Positions 15,986 through 26,284 of a DNA stretch of 64,000 nucleotides are shown one piece after another. The stretch spans positions 15,223 through 79,222 of the forward strand of contig DGTD01000040.1 in NCBI GenBank assembly GCA_002396385.1. Reading direction: 5' to 3'. Source of the stretch: Bacteroidales bacterium UBA4345. Lineage in GTDB: Bacteria > Bacteroidota > Bacteroidia > Bacteroidales > Paludibacteraceae. The stretch's first letter is position 1, and every line of letters starts with the position of its first letter. Made by a program: the position numbers and the translations under genes. The notes under the pieces are model-generated. The model was not told the DNA's origin, ran no database searches, and saw nothing but the letters and a program-made list of their open reading frames with translations.

Positions 15986-18900
15986 TTAATACTTCAGAAC
16001 TTTCACTTCAAGGCCGTCTACCTTGACAATGTAGACGCCTTGTGGCAAATCTACAAAATTAACTTCGGTTTTCGCTCCAGTAAACGTGTCTGATTTTACA
16101 CGTTCTCCGGCCGAACTGAACACTTCCAGTGTGTGTTCCTCTTCGTTGTCGTTCGTCAGTTCTATTGTCGTGTAGTCGTGTGTCGGGTTCGGATAGGCGG
16201 TCAGCTTGTCGGCCTCCACTGCCTCGAAATTGAGCCTGCAGGTCTTTAGTTTACGGTCGTCTACTGTCAGCACTTCCATATAGTAACTACCGTTCAGCGT
16301 CTTGTTTTGGTTGTAGTATGGTTTGGTTTCGCCTTCCAACAGAATGTCGTTGTGGTACCACTGGTATTCCAGGAAACGCTCTTCTGTGTTGACTGCAGAA
16401 ATTACATCTTCGAAGATGTCGGTCATGTAGTCTGCGGAAAGGTTTACCATCAATTCTATATCGAAGGTCTTCGATTCAATGTTGTTTACACTGCGGAACT
16501 GGAGTTTCGCTTTGTAGGTGTTGGCGTCGCAGTTCGGTATCGTTACCGGAAGCGTACCGTTTTCCGTTATGTCGACATAACCTGTGTTCTTAAATCCTGC
16601 CGCTTCTGCTTCTTTTGAGTAAATAATGCGGAAGGCGGCCGGATGGTTTTCGCCTGAAACCACATAGCGGATGTTGTCGTCCGTAGCCGGACAATAACCG
16701 AATGCAGGAACGATAATTGAGTCAATGGCATAAGGAACGGTGCCCGCCTGTATGGTTACCAGCACTTCTTCAGAGGCGTTGTGGTTTTTGTCGCCGGCTA
16801 TTCTCACAATATAGTTGCCTGGTGCCAGTTTTACAGCCGGGTCTTTAACAGGTGCGAACTTCTTCTCACCTTCCTTTTTCATCTCCATCCCCTTTTGCAA
16901 TCCTTCAATCTGGCCGTCTTTGGTGCCGGCTTCGGTCTCTGCTATTGGGGTGAGTGTCGGCATTTCGGTGTCAGCCTTCAAAATGGTCCACTTAATGGTA
17001 TCAGGCCTTAAAATATAGTTCTTGTTGTCTACACCCGAAGCTATCGCCTTATAGCTGTTCGCATTTGTGGCTGTGTCGCCTTTCACTTGCACCTTCACTT
17101 TGTCGCCATCTAGAACTCCTTGTAGCGTGTGGCTTACTTGTTGTCTCTTGCCGTTATAGGTGAATTCGGTCTCCCCCCACTCAAGGGTCAGTTCACGGGG
17201 CTCAATCTTAAAGTCGGCGGTGGTTCCTATAAAGGTGTAGTAGCCGTCTTTATTGTCTGTTACAGACACATGGGCCGTACCTGCGTTCGTGTTGGCCTTA
17301 TAAACGATGTTGTATTCGTCAGCCGGTACCTTGACTCCGTTTATAAACAACTCGACAACGGGCTCTTTCTTCTTGCCGTCGTATACAATTTCGCTATTGC
17401 CCGGATTTACCACCACCTCATATCCCATAGTAGGGTCGGTCAGCGGAACGGTTTCCCCTGTTATCGGATCTACAATGGTCTTTTCGCCTGTGATAGGGTC
17501 GGTCGTGATAGGGGAGATCTTGTTTGCCTTTACGGTCAGCACTCCCACCTTCTCTGTGATGGTATAGTTGCTTGCCAGTGTCCCGTCTTTTGACGTAACT
17601 GTAAACTCGTTGTCTACCTTTCCGACTGCTGTAATAGCACCTGTAACTGCAAAATCGAAAGAGTCATCGCCAAAGAGTTCACCTTCTGTCAGGGTTACTT
17701 TTGGTGCTGTGTGTTCATTGCCGTCGTAGACCCAGGTCTTGCTTTCAGACTCGAATGTAATGGCTGCTGGCTTAATTTCGTAACTGCCTCCTTTGGCCTT
17801 GAAAATGTAGTTGCCGCCTTCTTTGGCCTCTACTGTAAATGTCGCCTTGCCTGCGTTTATGGTATTTTCGTAACGGATAGAGTAGTTCTCTGCCGGTATT
17901 TCGGTGTCTCCGTCTTTTACAATAATTGGTGGTATCTGTTCTTTGCCGTTGTAGGTAAAGTTGTTCTCGGTGGCAATGATGGTGATATCTGTCTTTCTGG
18001 CACTGATTGTCCATTCCGTTTCTTCCCCTGCACCGATCGTGTAGTTCTGGCTACTCAGCTTTTCCACCTTCGCCGTATAGTTGCCGGCGTTAGTCTTTGC
18101 CTGGTTGCTGTATTCTTCCACCTTTACCTCCTCGTTGCCGACAACGCCTTTATAGGCTACAACCGATACCGATTTTTCAGTGCCGTCGAAGGTGAACTTC
18201 TTCTCAGACCATACAAGGGTTAACTTCTTTGGTGCAATGGCCGCAAAGGTGTCGAGGCTTGTTGCTGACAACTGGTAGTTCGCTTTGTCTGTTCCCTCAA
18301 TCGTATATAAGATTTTTACCGGCTTGTCTGTTCCTGCATTCGGGTCGTTATAGGCGGCATCGGCGTTGATAATTACATCGTCTCCGTCTATTATACCTGT
18401 TGTGATTGATGAAACTTCAGCTTTAACGGTACCGTCGTATTCCTTGCCAGTGATTTCGGTAGCGACATTGATGACTGCCTTTGCGATCTCAAACGTCGCT
18501 TCTTTGGTCTCAAAGGTGTAATTTGCTCCATACTTTGCCGATACGGTTACTTTTGCCTCTCCGGCTCTGGTGTTTGACGTATAGCTGAGTTCATATTCGG
18601 AACTGTCAATCAGTTTGTCTCCGATTCTGACTTCAACCGTTGGTTCCTTCGGAAGCTTATCGTAAACATAGCCGCTTGTTGGAACCGCTATGGCGATAGA
18701 GTAGTCTTCTGCAGGAACAACTGCGCTGATAATCTCCCAGCTTATACCCGCATTTTCTGGCAACTTATAGTTGTTGTTGTCCAAGAGGTCTGCTGTAGCA
18801 AAGTGCTCCCTTATTTCGGCCGACCGGTTGTCGCTGTATTCGCTAACGGCCACCTCGTCGCCTTCTGCGATGGATGATATGTCGACGGTGGCAGTCACTT

Positions 18901-21900
18901 CTTTCTCATCTCCGTCGTATTCAAATGTGGTTGGCGTACTCCAAACGAGTGTCACTTCCTTCTGCTCGATAATAGCGTCGAATTTTGGCTTGTTAACAGT
19001 AAGATAGTAGTTGCTCACCACACTTTCGTCTCCCACCAACGCCATTTCTGTCGCACTCAATTCCGTTTCGCCTGCCTCTTTTTGTGCAAATACGCCATTC
19101 CTGACGCTTACAGTTAGCACATCGTTTCCAACTTTTCCTGTGAAGACAGGGTCGGCAACGGTCTCTGCTGTGAACTCGTCGGTTCCGTCATACACTTTGG
19201 TTGCCGTTCCGCCGGTTACAGTGATGACGGCCGGATTGATAGTGAATTCAATATCCTTCTGCTTGAATTCAGAGGTGCTTGTCGGCACGACGCTGACCTT
19301 ACCCGTGCCGGCATTCTTGTTGTTGGAATACACTAGCGTGTAGTCGGTGTTTTCGATCAAAACAACGCCATTGTATTTAACAGTTACTTCAGGTCGTTGC
19401 TCTTCGCCATTGTAGGTCAGGGCATCCGTAGGACCAGTTATCTCAAGCCCGTCGGTTATTTCCCAATCTTTGCTTGCATTCTCTGGCAGCTTGTAGTTGT
19501 TGTTGCTCAAAGCGGTGGCGGTGGCCGTATGCTCACCTTTTTCTACCGACTTGTTACCCGTGTAGGCCGATACACTGACAATGTCGCCTTCCACAACCGA
19601 CGATGCCTTTATGGTAGCGGTTACTTCTTTCTCCAATCCGTCGTAGGCAAATGTAGTTGGCGTACTCCAAATGAGCGCCACTTCTTTCTGTTCGATGGTA
19701 GCGCTAAGGGCTGGACTGTTTTCTGCTAAAATGTAGTTCCCTGTTGCGGCTGCTTCTCCAGCCAACTGGTATTTTGTGACGTTCAACACGGTTTCTCCCG
19801 CGTCTTTCTGTTCAAATAAACCGCTTTTCACATTTACGCTGATGTCATCAGTTCCGACCATACCTTCGTAAACAAGGTCTATGGCTGTTTCTGTGGTGAA
19901 ATCGTAGCTGCCGTCGTATTGCTTGGTAGCGTTGCCGCCTGTTACAGTGATGACTGCTGGCTGGATGGTAAATGTTGCCTCTTTTGGGGTGAACGCAAGG
20001 GTGCCGGTTGAAGTGACACTGACCTTTGCTGTTCCCGCATTAATGTTGTCGGTAAACTCGAGGGTGTAGTCTGTGTTCTCAACTATTTTTTTGTCGTTGA
20101 ATAAAACGGTTACTTCCGGCTGTTGCTCCTTGCCGTTATACGTGAGTTCTTCAATAGGCAGTATTTCAAGTCCGCCTACAATCTCCCATGCTATGCTTGC
20201 GTTTTCCGGCAACTTGTAGTTGCTGTTGTCCAAAGCTACAGCAGTGGCCGTGTATTCCCCTTTGTCAGCCGACTGGTTGCCGCTGTATTCCGATATGGTT
20301 ACCTCGTCGCCTTCAACGATAGAAGAAGGTTCAATATTGGCGGTAATTACCTTCTCTTCTCCGTCGTATACGAAGGAGGTTGGTGTACTCCATGTGAGGC
20401 TCACTTCCTTCTGCTTGATTTCAGCTTTAAATTTAGGTGTTGAGGATGCTAGAACATAGTTGTTGACGGTTCCTGCAGAACCATTTAGCAGCAGTTCGGT
20501 TATTTCTAACTCGGTCTCTCCTGCGTCTTTCTGTGCGAATACGCCGTTCTTGACGATAACTGAGATGTTGTCGCTTGCAATCTTGCCAGTTACAATAAAG
20601 TGGGTGATGGTTCCGTCGGTAAACTCGTTGTTCCCATCATACACTTTTGTCGCCGTTCCGCCTGTTATGGTGATGACCGCCGGATGGATGGTGAATTCGA
20701 TATCTTTCTGCTTGAAATCAGAGGTGCTTGTCGGAATGACACTGACTTTAGCCGTTCCGGCATTCTTGTTATCGGAATACTTTAAGGTGTAGTCGGTTTT
20801 TTCAACAAGAATAACGCCATTGTATTTTACGGTGACTTCCGGCTGTTGTTCTTTCCCGTTGTAGGTGAGGGCCTCTGTTGGACCGGTAATCTCGAGTCCA
20901 TCGGTAATTTCCCAGAATTTGCTTGCGTTCTTTGGTAGTTTATAGTTGTTGTTGCTTAAAGCAGTGGCGGTGGCGGTATGCTCACCTTTTTCTGACGATT
21001 GGTTGCCCGTATAGGCCGATACACTGACGACATCGCCTTCTACGATGTAAGATGCTACTATGTTGGCAGTTACTTCTTTAACCTCGCCGTCGTATGCGAA
21101 GGTTGTTGGGGTACTCCAGATAAGGGCCACTTCCTTCTGTTCTATCACAGCGGTAAGCGATGGCTTTTCGTTTGCTAGTGTGTAGTTTCCCGATTTAGCC
21201 TCGTTGCCTGCCAGCTGGTATTCGGTCACGTTCAGTTCGGTCTCTCCTGCCTCTTTTTGGGCGAAACTTCCCGATTTTACTGTTACTGAAATATCCTCGT
21301 CACCGATTTTGCCTGTAAAGGAAATGTCGGTGCTGGTTTCTGTTGTGATGTTCACATTCCCGTTGTACACTTTCGTTGCCGTTCCTCCGGTGACGGTAAT
21401 AACAGCAGGCGCTATAGTGAACTCGAATTCCTTCTGCTCAAAAAGGGTGGTGTTGGTCTCTTCGTTCTTTATCGGAAGGATGGTCACCTTTGCTTGCCCA
21501 ACGTTTTTATTGTTAGTGAACGCTAGCGTGTAGTCAACATCTTTTTCAAGTTTCTGCTCGTTGAACGATACCTTTATCTCAGGTTCCTGTTCGTTGCCAT
21601 TGTAGGTAAGAACTTCGTTCAAACCGGTTACTGTCAGTCCGCTGGTTATTTGCCAAATTATATTTCTTGTCTTGTCGGCTATCTTATAGTTGTCGTTGTT
21701 CAGTGAAGTGGCATAAGCAATGTATTTTCCGATTCCTTTTGCGTTGTTGCCGTCATATTCCGAAACAGCCACCTCGTCGCCCTCCACAACCGAGGTCGGA
21801 TCGACTGTGGCGGTCACTTCTTTCTCTTCGTTGTCGTATGCGAAGGTGGTCGGAGTGCTCCAGACAAGATTTACCTCTTTTTGCGTTATTACGGCCTCGA

Positions 21901-24900
21901 GAGCGGGTTTGTCATCCGCCAGCGTGTAGTTCTTGATTGTGTTTTCGTCGCCCGCCAACTGGTATTCGTTGACGTCCAGCAGAGTCTCGCCCGCATCTTT
22001 CTTTGCGAACGCCCCATCCTTGACAGTTACGGCGATTTCGTCCCCGTCAACAATTCCCGTCGAGTTGACGGTCACTTGCGTTGCTTCCGTCAAGTTGGTA
22101 GTGCCGTCATAGACTTTTGTAGCGCTTCCGCCCGTCACGGTAATGGTGGCCGGATTGATGGTGAACGTGAAGTCCTTTTTGGTGAACAAAGCCGATTCGG
22201 TCGGCACGACGCTGACATTTGCGGTTCCGGCATTCTTGTTGTCAGAGAATACTAAAGTGTAGTCTACCCCCTCGGTCAGTTTGCTGTCGTTGAAATAGAC
22301 TTCCATCTCAGGCTCCTGCTCGCTTCCGTTGTAGGTGAAGGCCTTGTCCAGCCCGCTGACAACGAGTCCGCTGGTTATCTCCCAAGTGATAGAGGCGTCT
22401 TCCGGCAGCTTGTAGTTGCTGTTGCCCAAAGCGGTGGCCGTTGCGGTGTGCTCACCTATTTCGGCCGACTTGTTGCCGGTGTATTCCGAAACAGCCACCT
22501 CGTCGCCCTCCACAACCGAGGTAGGGTCGACCGTGGCGGTCACTTCTTTCTCTTCGTTGTCGTAGGCGAAGGAGGTCGGATTGTTCCAAACAAGACTTAC
22601 CTCTTTTTGCGTTATTACGGCCTCAAGCGCAGGTTTGTCATCCGCCAGCGTGTAGTTCTTGAGCGCGTTTTCGTCGCCCGCCAACTGGTATTCGTTGACG
22701 TCCAGCAGAGTCTCGCCCGCCTCTTTCTGTGCGAACGCCCCCTCCTTTACTGTAATTGTGACGTCGTCCCCGGCAACAATTCCAGTCGTGTTGACGGTCA
22801 CTTGAGTAGCCGCTGTTAAGTCGGTAGTGCCGTCATAGACCTTCGTAGCGCTTCCGCCTGTCACGGTAATGGTGGCCGGATTGATGGTGAAATTTATATT
22901 CTTCTGTTTGAATTCAGAGGTGCTTGTCGGCACGACGCTGACCTTAGCGGTTCCGGCATTCTTGTTGTCAGAGAATACTAAAGTGTAGTCTACCCCCTCG
23001 GTCAGTTTGCTGTCGTTGAAATAGACTTCCATCTCGGGCTCCTGCTCGTTTCCGTTGTAGGTGAACACCTTGTCCAGCCCGTTGATAACGAGTCCGCTGG
23101 TTATCTCCCAAGTGATAGAGGCGTTTTCCGGCAGTTTGTAGTTGCTGTTGTTCAGAGCGGTGGCCGTTGCGGTGTGCTTGCCTATTTCGGCCGACTTGTT
23201 GCCGGTGTATTCCGAAACAGCCACCTCGTCACCCTCCACAACCGAGGTTGGGTCAACTGAGGCGGTTACTTCTTTCTCTTCGTTGTCGTAGGCGAAGGAG
23301 GTTGGAGTGCTCCAGACAAGATTTACCTCTTTTTGCGTTATTACAGCCTCAAGCGCAGGTTTGTCATCCGCCAGCGTGTAGTTCTTGAGTGTGTTCTCGT
23401 CGCCCGCCAACTGGTATTCGTTGACGTCCAGCAGAGTCTCGCCCGCATCTTTCTTTGCGACCCCCCCCTCCTTTACTGTAATTGTGACGTCGTCCCCGGC
23501 AACAATTCCAGTCGTGTTGATGGTCACTTGAGTAGCCGCCGTCAAGTCGGTAGTGCCGTCATAGACTTTTGTAGCGCTTCCGCCCGTCACGGTAATGGTG
23601 GCCGGATTGATGGTGAACGTGAAGTCCTTTTTGGTGAACAAAGCCGATTCGGTCGGCACGACGCTGACCTTAGCGGTTCCGGCATTCTTGTTGTCAGAGA
23701 ATACTAAAGTGTAGTCTACCCCCTCGGTCAGTTTGCTGTCGTTGAAATAGACTTCCATCTCAGGCTCCAGCTCGCTTCCGTTGTAGGTGAACGCCTTGTC
23801 CAGCCCGCTGACAACGAGTCCGCTGGTTATCTCCCAAGTGATAGAGGCGTCTTCCGGCAGCTTGTAGTTGCTGTTGCCCAGAGCGGTGGCCGTTGCGGTG
23901 TGCTCACCTATTTCGGCCGACTTGTTCCCGGTGTATTCCGAAACAGCCACCTCGTCACCCTCCACAACCGAGGTTGGGTCAACTGAGGCGGTTACTTCTT
24001 TCTCTTCGTTGTCGTAGGCGAAGGAGGTTGGAGTGCTCCAGACAAGATTTACCTCTTTTTGCGTTATTACAGCCTCAAGCGCGGGTTTGTCATCTGCCAG
24101 CGTGTAGTTCTTGAGCGCGTTCTCGTCGCCCGCCAACTGGTATTCGTTGACGTCCAGCAGAGTCTCGCCCGCATCTTTCTTTGCGAACGCCCCCTCCTTT
24201 ACTGTAATTGTGATGTCGTCCCCGGCAACAATTCCAGTCGTGTTGACGGTCACTTGTGTAGCCGCGGTCAAGTCGGTAGTGCCGTCATAGACTTTCGTGG
24301 CGCTTCCGCCTGTCACGGTAATGGTGACCGGATTGATGGTGAAATTTATATTCTTCTGTTTGAATTCAGAGGTGCTTGTCGGCACGACGCTGACCTTAGC
24401 GGTGCCGACATTCTTGTTGTTGGTGAACTCTAACGTGTAGTCTACCCCCTCGGTCAGTTTGCTGTCGTTGAAATAGACTTCCATCTCAGGCTCCTGCTCG
24501 TTTCCGTTGTAGGTGAACACCTTGTCCAGCCCGTTGATAACGAGTCCGCTGGTTATCTCCCAAGTGATAGAGGCGTTTTCCGGCAGTTTGTAGTTGCTGT
24601 TGTTCAGAGCGGTGGCCGTTGCGGTGTGCTCACCTATTTCGGCCGACTTGTTGCCGGCGTATTCTGTAACAGTCACCTCGTCGCCCTCCACAACCGAGGT
24701 AGGGTCGACCGTGGCGGTCACTTCTTTCTCTTCGTTGTCGTAGGCGAAGGAGGTTGGAGTGCTCCAGACAAGACTTATCTCTTTTTGCGTTATTACAGCC
24801 TCAAGCGCAGGTTTGTCATCCGCCAGCGTGTAGTTCTTGAGCGCGTTCTCGTCGCCCGCCAACTGGTATTCGTTGACGTCCAGCAGAGTCTCGCCCGCAT

Positions 24901-26146
24901 CTTTCTTTGCGAACGCCCCCTCCTTTACTGTAATTGTGACGTCGTCCCCGCTAACTATTCCCGTCGAGTTGACGGTCACTTGTGTAGCCGCCGTCAAGTC
25001 GGTAGTGCCGTCATAGACCTTCGTGGCGCTTCCGCCTGTTACGGTAATGGTGGCCGGATTGATGGTGAATGTGCTGTCCGTTTTGGTGAACAGAGCCGAT
25101 TCAGTCGGCACGACGCTGACCTTAGCGGTTCCGGCATTCTTGTTGTCAGAGAATACTAAAGTGTAGTCTACCCCCTCGGTCAGTTTGCTGTCGTTGAAAT
25201 AGACTTCCATCTCGGGCTCCTGCTCGTTTCCGTTGTAGGTGAACACCTTGTCCAGACCGTTGATAACGAGTCCGCTGGTTATCTCCCAAGTGATAGAGGC
25301 GTTTTCCGGCAGCTTGTAGTTGCTGTTGCCCAGAGCGGTGGCCGTTGCGGTGTGCTCACCTATTTCGGCCGACTTGTTGCCGGTGTATTCTGTAACAGTC
25401 ACCTCGTCGCCCTCCACAACCGAGGTTGGGTCAACCGTGGCGGTCACTTCTTTCTCTTCGTTGTCGTAGGCGAAGGAGGTTGGAGTACTCCAGACAAGAT
25501 TTACCTCTTTTTGCGTTATTACAGCCTCAAGCGCAGGTTTGTCATCTGCCAGCGTGTAGTTCTTGAGCGTGTTTTCGTCGCCCGCCAACTGGTATTCGTT
25601 GACGTCCAGCAGAGTCTCGCCCGCATCTTTCTTTGCGAACGCCCCCTCCTTTACTGTAATTGTGACGTCGTCCCCGCTAACTATTCCCGTCGTATTGACA
25701 ATCACTTGTGTAGCCGCCGTCAAGTCGGTAGTGCCGTCATAGACCTTCGTAGCGCTTCCGCCTGTTACGGTAATGGTGGCCGGATTGATGGTGAATGTGC
25801 TGTCCGTTTTGGCGAACAGAGCCGATTCAGTCGGCACGACGCTGACCTTAGCGGTTCCGGCATTCTTGTTGTTGGAGAATTCTAGCGTATAATCTATATC
25901 TTTCTTAAGCTCGGTTCCATTTAATACGACAACTACTTCTGGCGTCTTTTCCGCTCCGTCGTAGATGAAAGTGCCAGTGATCGAAACCTCTAGTTTGTCT
26001 GCATCTTCGTTAGTCTCAGATGCAGGCACCTCTGATGCTGGTGCGGAATGAGGGTTTTCAATAGTATCTTCGGCCGTAACAGATTGAAATGTGCACAACA
26101 TTGCCATCAAAACTATGGCAAACAAAGAATTGTGGTTATTATTCAT
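15986..26146 (-). CDS. Giant MBG/YDG-repeat secreted adhesin with T9SS type A sorting domain
   Basis: 3,386 aa from the ATG at 26146, chosen because it leads a signal peptide (NSLFAIVLMAMLCTFQSVTA); an ATG 21 bp upstream is also in frame. The body is tandem 242-residue units, each with three beta modules: SLVWSTPTSFAYDNEEKEVT, VFTYNGNEQEPEMEVYFND and TVTGGSATKVYDGTTDL. Ten units are recognisable; the six at the N-terminal end are nearly identical in DNA, the next four are diverged, and degenerate MBG modules follow. A spacer with DPITGEKTIVDPITGETV lies near residue 2,900. The last 80 residues are a type A sorting domain (AYPNPTHDYTTIEL, VFSSAGERV, LPQGVYIVKVDG). MBG/YDG modules build long surface filaments. 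Function as adhesin is inferred. Confidence 0.88.
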   Translation of the reverse strand: MNNNHNSLFAIVLMAMLCTFQSVTAEDTIENPHSAPASEVPASETNEDADKLEVSITGTFIYDGAEKTPEVVVVLNGTELKKDIDYTLEFSNNKNAGTAKVSVVPTESALFAKTDSTFTINPATITVTGGSATKVYDGTTDLTAATQVIVNTTGIVSGDDVTITVKEGAFAKKDAGETLLDVNEYQLAGDENTLKNYTLADDKPALEAVITQKEVNLVWSTPTSFAYDNEEKEVTATVDPTSVVEGDEVTVTEYTGNKSAEIGEHTATATALGNSNYKLPENASITWEITSGLVINGLDKVFTYNGNEQEPEMEVYFNDSKLTEGVDYTLVFSDNKNAGTAKVSVVPTESALFTKTDSTFTINPATITVTGGSATKVYDGTTDLTAATQVTVNSTGIVSGDDVTITVKEGAFAKKDAGETLLDVNEYQLAGDENALKNYTLADDKPALEAVITQKEISLVWSTPTSFAYDNEEKEVTATVDPTSVVEGDEVTVTEYAGNKSAEIGEHTATATALNNSNYKLPENASITWEITSGLVINGLDKVFTYNGNEQEPEMEVYFNDSKLTEGVDYTLEFTNNKNVGTAKVSVVPTSTSEFKQKNINFTINPVTITVTGGSATKVYDGTTDLTAATQVTVNTTGIVAGDDITITVKEGAFAKKDAGETLLDVNEYQLAGDENALKNYTLADDKPALEAVITQKEVNLVWSTPTSFAYDNEEKEVTASVDPTSVVEGDEVAVSEYTGNKSAEIGEHTATATALGNSNYKLPEDASITWEITSGLVVSGLDKAFTYNGSELEPEMEVYFNDSKLTEGVDYTLVFSDNKNAGTAKVSVVPTESALFTKKDFTFTINPATITVTGGSATKVYDGTTDLTAATQVTINTTGIVAGDDVTITVKEGGVAKKDAGETLLDVNEYQLAGDENTLKNYTLADDKPALEAVITQKEVNLVWSTPTSFAYDNEEKEVTASVDPTSVVEGDEVAVSEYTGNKSAEIGKHTATATALNNSNYKLPENASITWEITSGLVINGLDKVFTYNGNEQEPEMEVYFNDSKLTEGVDYTLVFSDNKNAGTAKVSVVPTSTSEFKQKNINFTINPATITVTGGSATKVYDGTTDLTAATQVTVNTTGIVAGDDVTITVKEGAFAQKEAGETLLDVNEYQLAGDENALKNYTLADDKPALEAVITQKEVSLVWNNPTSFAYDNEEKEVTATVDPTSVVEGDEVAVSEYTGNKSAEIGEHTATATALGNSNYKLPEDASITWEITSGLVVSGLDKAFTYNGSEQEPEMEVYFNDSKLTEGVDYTLVFSDNKNAGTANVSVVPTESALFTKKDFTFTINPATITVTGGSATKVYDGTTNLTEATQVTVNSTGIVDGDEIAVTVKDGAFAKKDAGETLLDVNEYQLAGDENTIKNYTLADDKPALEAVITQKEVNLVWSTPTTFAYDNEEKEVTATVDPTSVVEGDEVAVSEYDGNNAKGIGKYIAYATSLNNDNYKIADKTRNIIWQITSGLTVTGLNEVLTYNGNEQEPEIKVSFNEQKLEKDVDYTLAFTNNKNVGQAKVTILPIKNEETNTTLFEQKEFEFTIAPAVITVTGGTATKVYNGNVNITTETSTDISFTGKIGDEDISVTVKSGSFAQKEAGETELNVTEYQLAGNEAKSGNYTLANEKPSLTAVIEQKEVALIWSTPTTFAYDGEVKEVTANIVASYIVEGDVVSVSAYTGNQSSEKGEHTATATALSNNNYKLPKNASKFWEITDGLEITGPTEALTYNGKEQQPEVTVKYNGVILVEKTDYTLKYSDNKNAGTAKVSVIPTSTSDFKQKDIEFTIHPAVITITGGTATKVYDGNNEFTDGTITHFIVTGKIASDNISVIVKNGVFAQKDAGETELEITELLLNGSAGTVNNYVLASSTPKFKAEIKQKEVSLTWSTPTSFVYDGEEKVITANIEPSSIVEGDEVTISEYSGNQSADKGEYTATAVALDNSNYKLPENASIAWEIVGGLEILPIEELTYNGKEQQPEVTVLFNDKKIVENTDYTLEFTDNINAGTAKVSVTSTGTLAFTPKEATFTIQPAVITVTGGNATKQYDGSYDFTTETAIDLVYEGMVGTDDISVNVKSGLFEQKDAGETVLNVTKYQLAGEAAATGNYILAENSPALSATIEQKEVALIWSTPTTFAYDGLEKEVTATIKASSVVEGDIVSVSAYTGNKSVEKGEHTATATALSNNNYKLPENASKDWEITDGLEITGPTDALTYNGEEQRPEVTVKYNGVVLIENTDYTLVYSNNKNAGTGKVSVVPTSTSEFKQKDIEFTINPAVITVTGGTATKVYDGTDEFTAETVADPVFTGKVGNDVLTVSVRNGVFAQKEAGETELSATEMALVGDESVVSNYYLTVNKPKFDAIIEQKEVTLVWSTPTTFEYDGDEKEVTATVDISSIAEGDEVAVSEYSDNRSAEIREHFATADLLDNNNYKLPENAGISWEIISAVVPAEDYSIAIAVPTSGYVYDKLPKEPTVEVRIGDKLIDSSEYELSYTSNTRAGEAKVTVSAKYGANYTFETKEATFEIAKAVINVATEITGKEYDGTVKAEVSSITTGIIDGDDVIINADAAYNDPNAGTDKPVKILYTIEGTDKANYQLSATSLDTFAAIAPKKLTLVWSEKKFTFDGTEKSVSVVAYKGVVGNEEVKVEEYSNQAKTNAGNYTAKVEKLSSQNYTIGAGEETEWTISARKTDITIIATENNFTYNGKEQIPPIIVKDGDTEIPAENYSIRYENTINAGKATFTVEAKEGGNYIFKAKGGSYEIKPAAITFESESKTWVYDGNEHTAPKVTLTEGELFGDDSFDFAVTGAITAVGKVDNEFTVTSKDGTLASNYTITEKVGVLTVKANKISPITTDPITGEKTIVDPITGETVPLTDPTMGYEVVVNPGNSEIVYDGKKKEPVVELFINGVKVPADEYNIVYKANTNAGTAHVSVTDNKDGYYTFIGTTADFKIEPRELTLEWGETEFTYNGKRQQVSHTLQGVLDGDKVKVQVKGDTATNANSYKAIASGVDNKNYILRPDTIKWTILKADTEMPTLTPIAETEAGTKDGQIEGLQKGMEMKKEGEKKFAPVKDPAVKLAPGNYIVRIAGDKNHNASEEVLVTIQAGTVPYAIDSIIVPAFGYCPATDDNIRYVVSGENHPAAFRIIYSKEAEAAGFKNTGYVDITENGTLPVTIPNCDANTYKAKLQFRSVNNIESKTFDIELMVNLSADYMTDIFEDVISAVNTEERFLEYQWYHNDILLEGETKPYYNQNKTLNGSYYMEVLTVDDRKLKTCRLNFEAVEADKLTAYPNPTHDYTTIELTNDNEEEHTLEVFSSAGERVKSDTFTGAKTEVNFVDLPQGVYIVKVDGLEVKVLKY
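21600..25930 (-). repeat. Six tandem 726-bp repeats inside the giant adhesin gene
   Basis: The same anchor (ACTTG just before the codons for TTDLTAATQ on the other strand) occurs at 22074, 22800, 23526, 24252, 24978 and 25704, exactly 726 bp apart each time. 726 bp is 242 codons, so gain or loss of a unit keeps the reading frame. Neighbouring units differ at few bases, and block swaps between copies (SALFTK versus STSEFKQ versions of one module) suggest recombination or gene conversion. Unit borders are approximate. Confidence 0.9.
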
Positions 26147-26221
26147 TTTTATTGTATGAATTTTCACTTTAAGTCCTTTTTATATTCTTGCAAACAACTG
26201 TCTTGAAATAGACATTGTTTT

Positions 26222-26265
26222 GAAAAGCAGTGTTATCTATATTTTTAGATAGCCGACCTGCTTTC
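26222..26265 (-). other. Two-part hairpin in the adhesin leader
   Basis: AAAGCAG (26224-26230) pairs with CTGCTTT (26258-26264). Inside it TATCTA (26235-26240) pairs with TAGATA (26246-26251). It lies between the -7 element at 26277-26284 and the start codon at 26146, so it would be in the mRNA leader or act as an operator. Confidence 0.5.
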
Positions 26266-26276
26266 GAAAATTTTTG

Positions 26277-26284
26277 CAAAATTA
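26277..26284 (-). promoter_or_regulatory. -7 element upstream of the giant adhesin gene
   Basis: TAATTTTG on the minus strand fits TAnnTTTG exactly. No TTTG is present 19-21 nt upstream, so it may need an activator. It predicts a leader of about 120 nt. Confidence 0.5.

Noticed and set aside
18771..25885. Many + strand open frames of 70-177 codons opposite the giant adhesin gene, repeated every 726 bp
   Set aside because: They are antisense shadows of the repeated coding sequence; they recur with the repeat and have no family or start context.
21600..25930. Regular repeats as a CRISPR array
   Set aside because: Units are 726 bp, protein-coding and nearly identical throughout; no short repeats with unique spacers.
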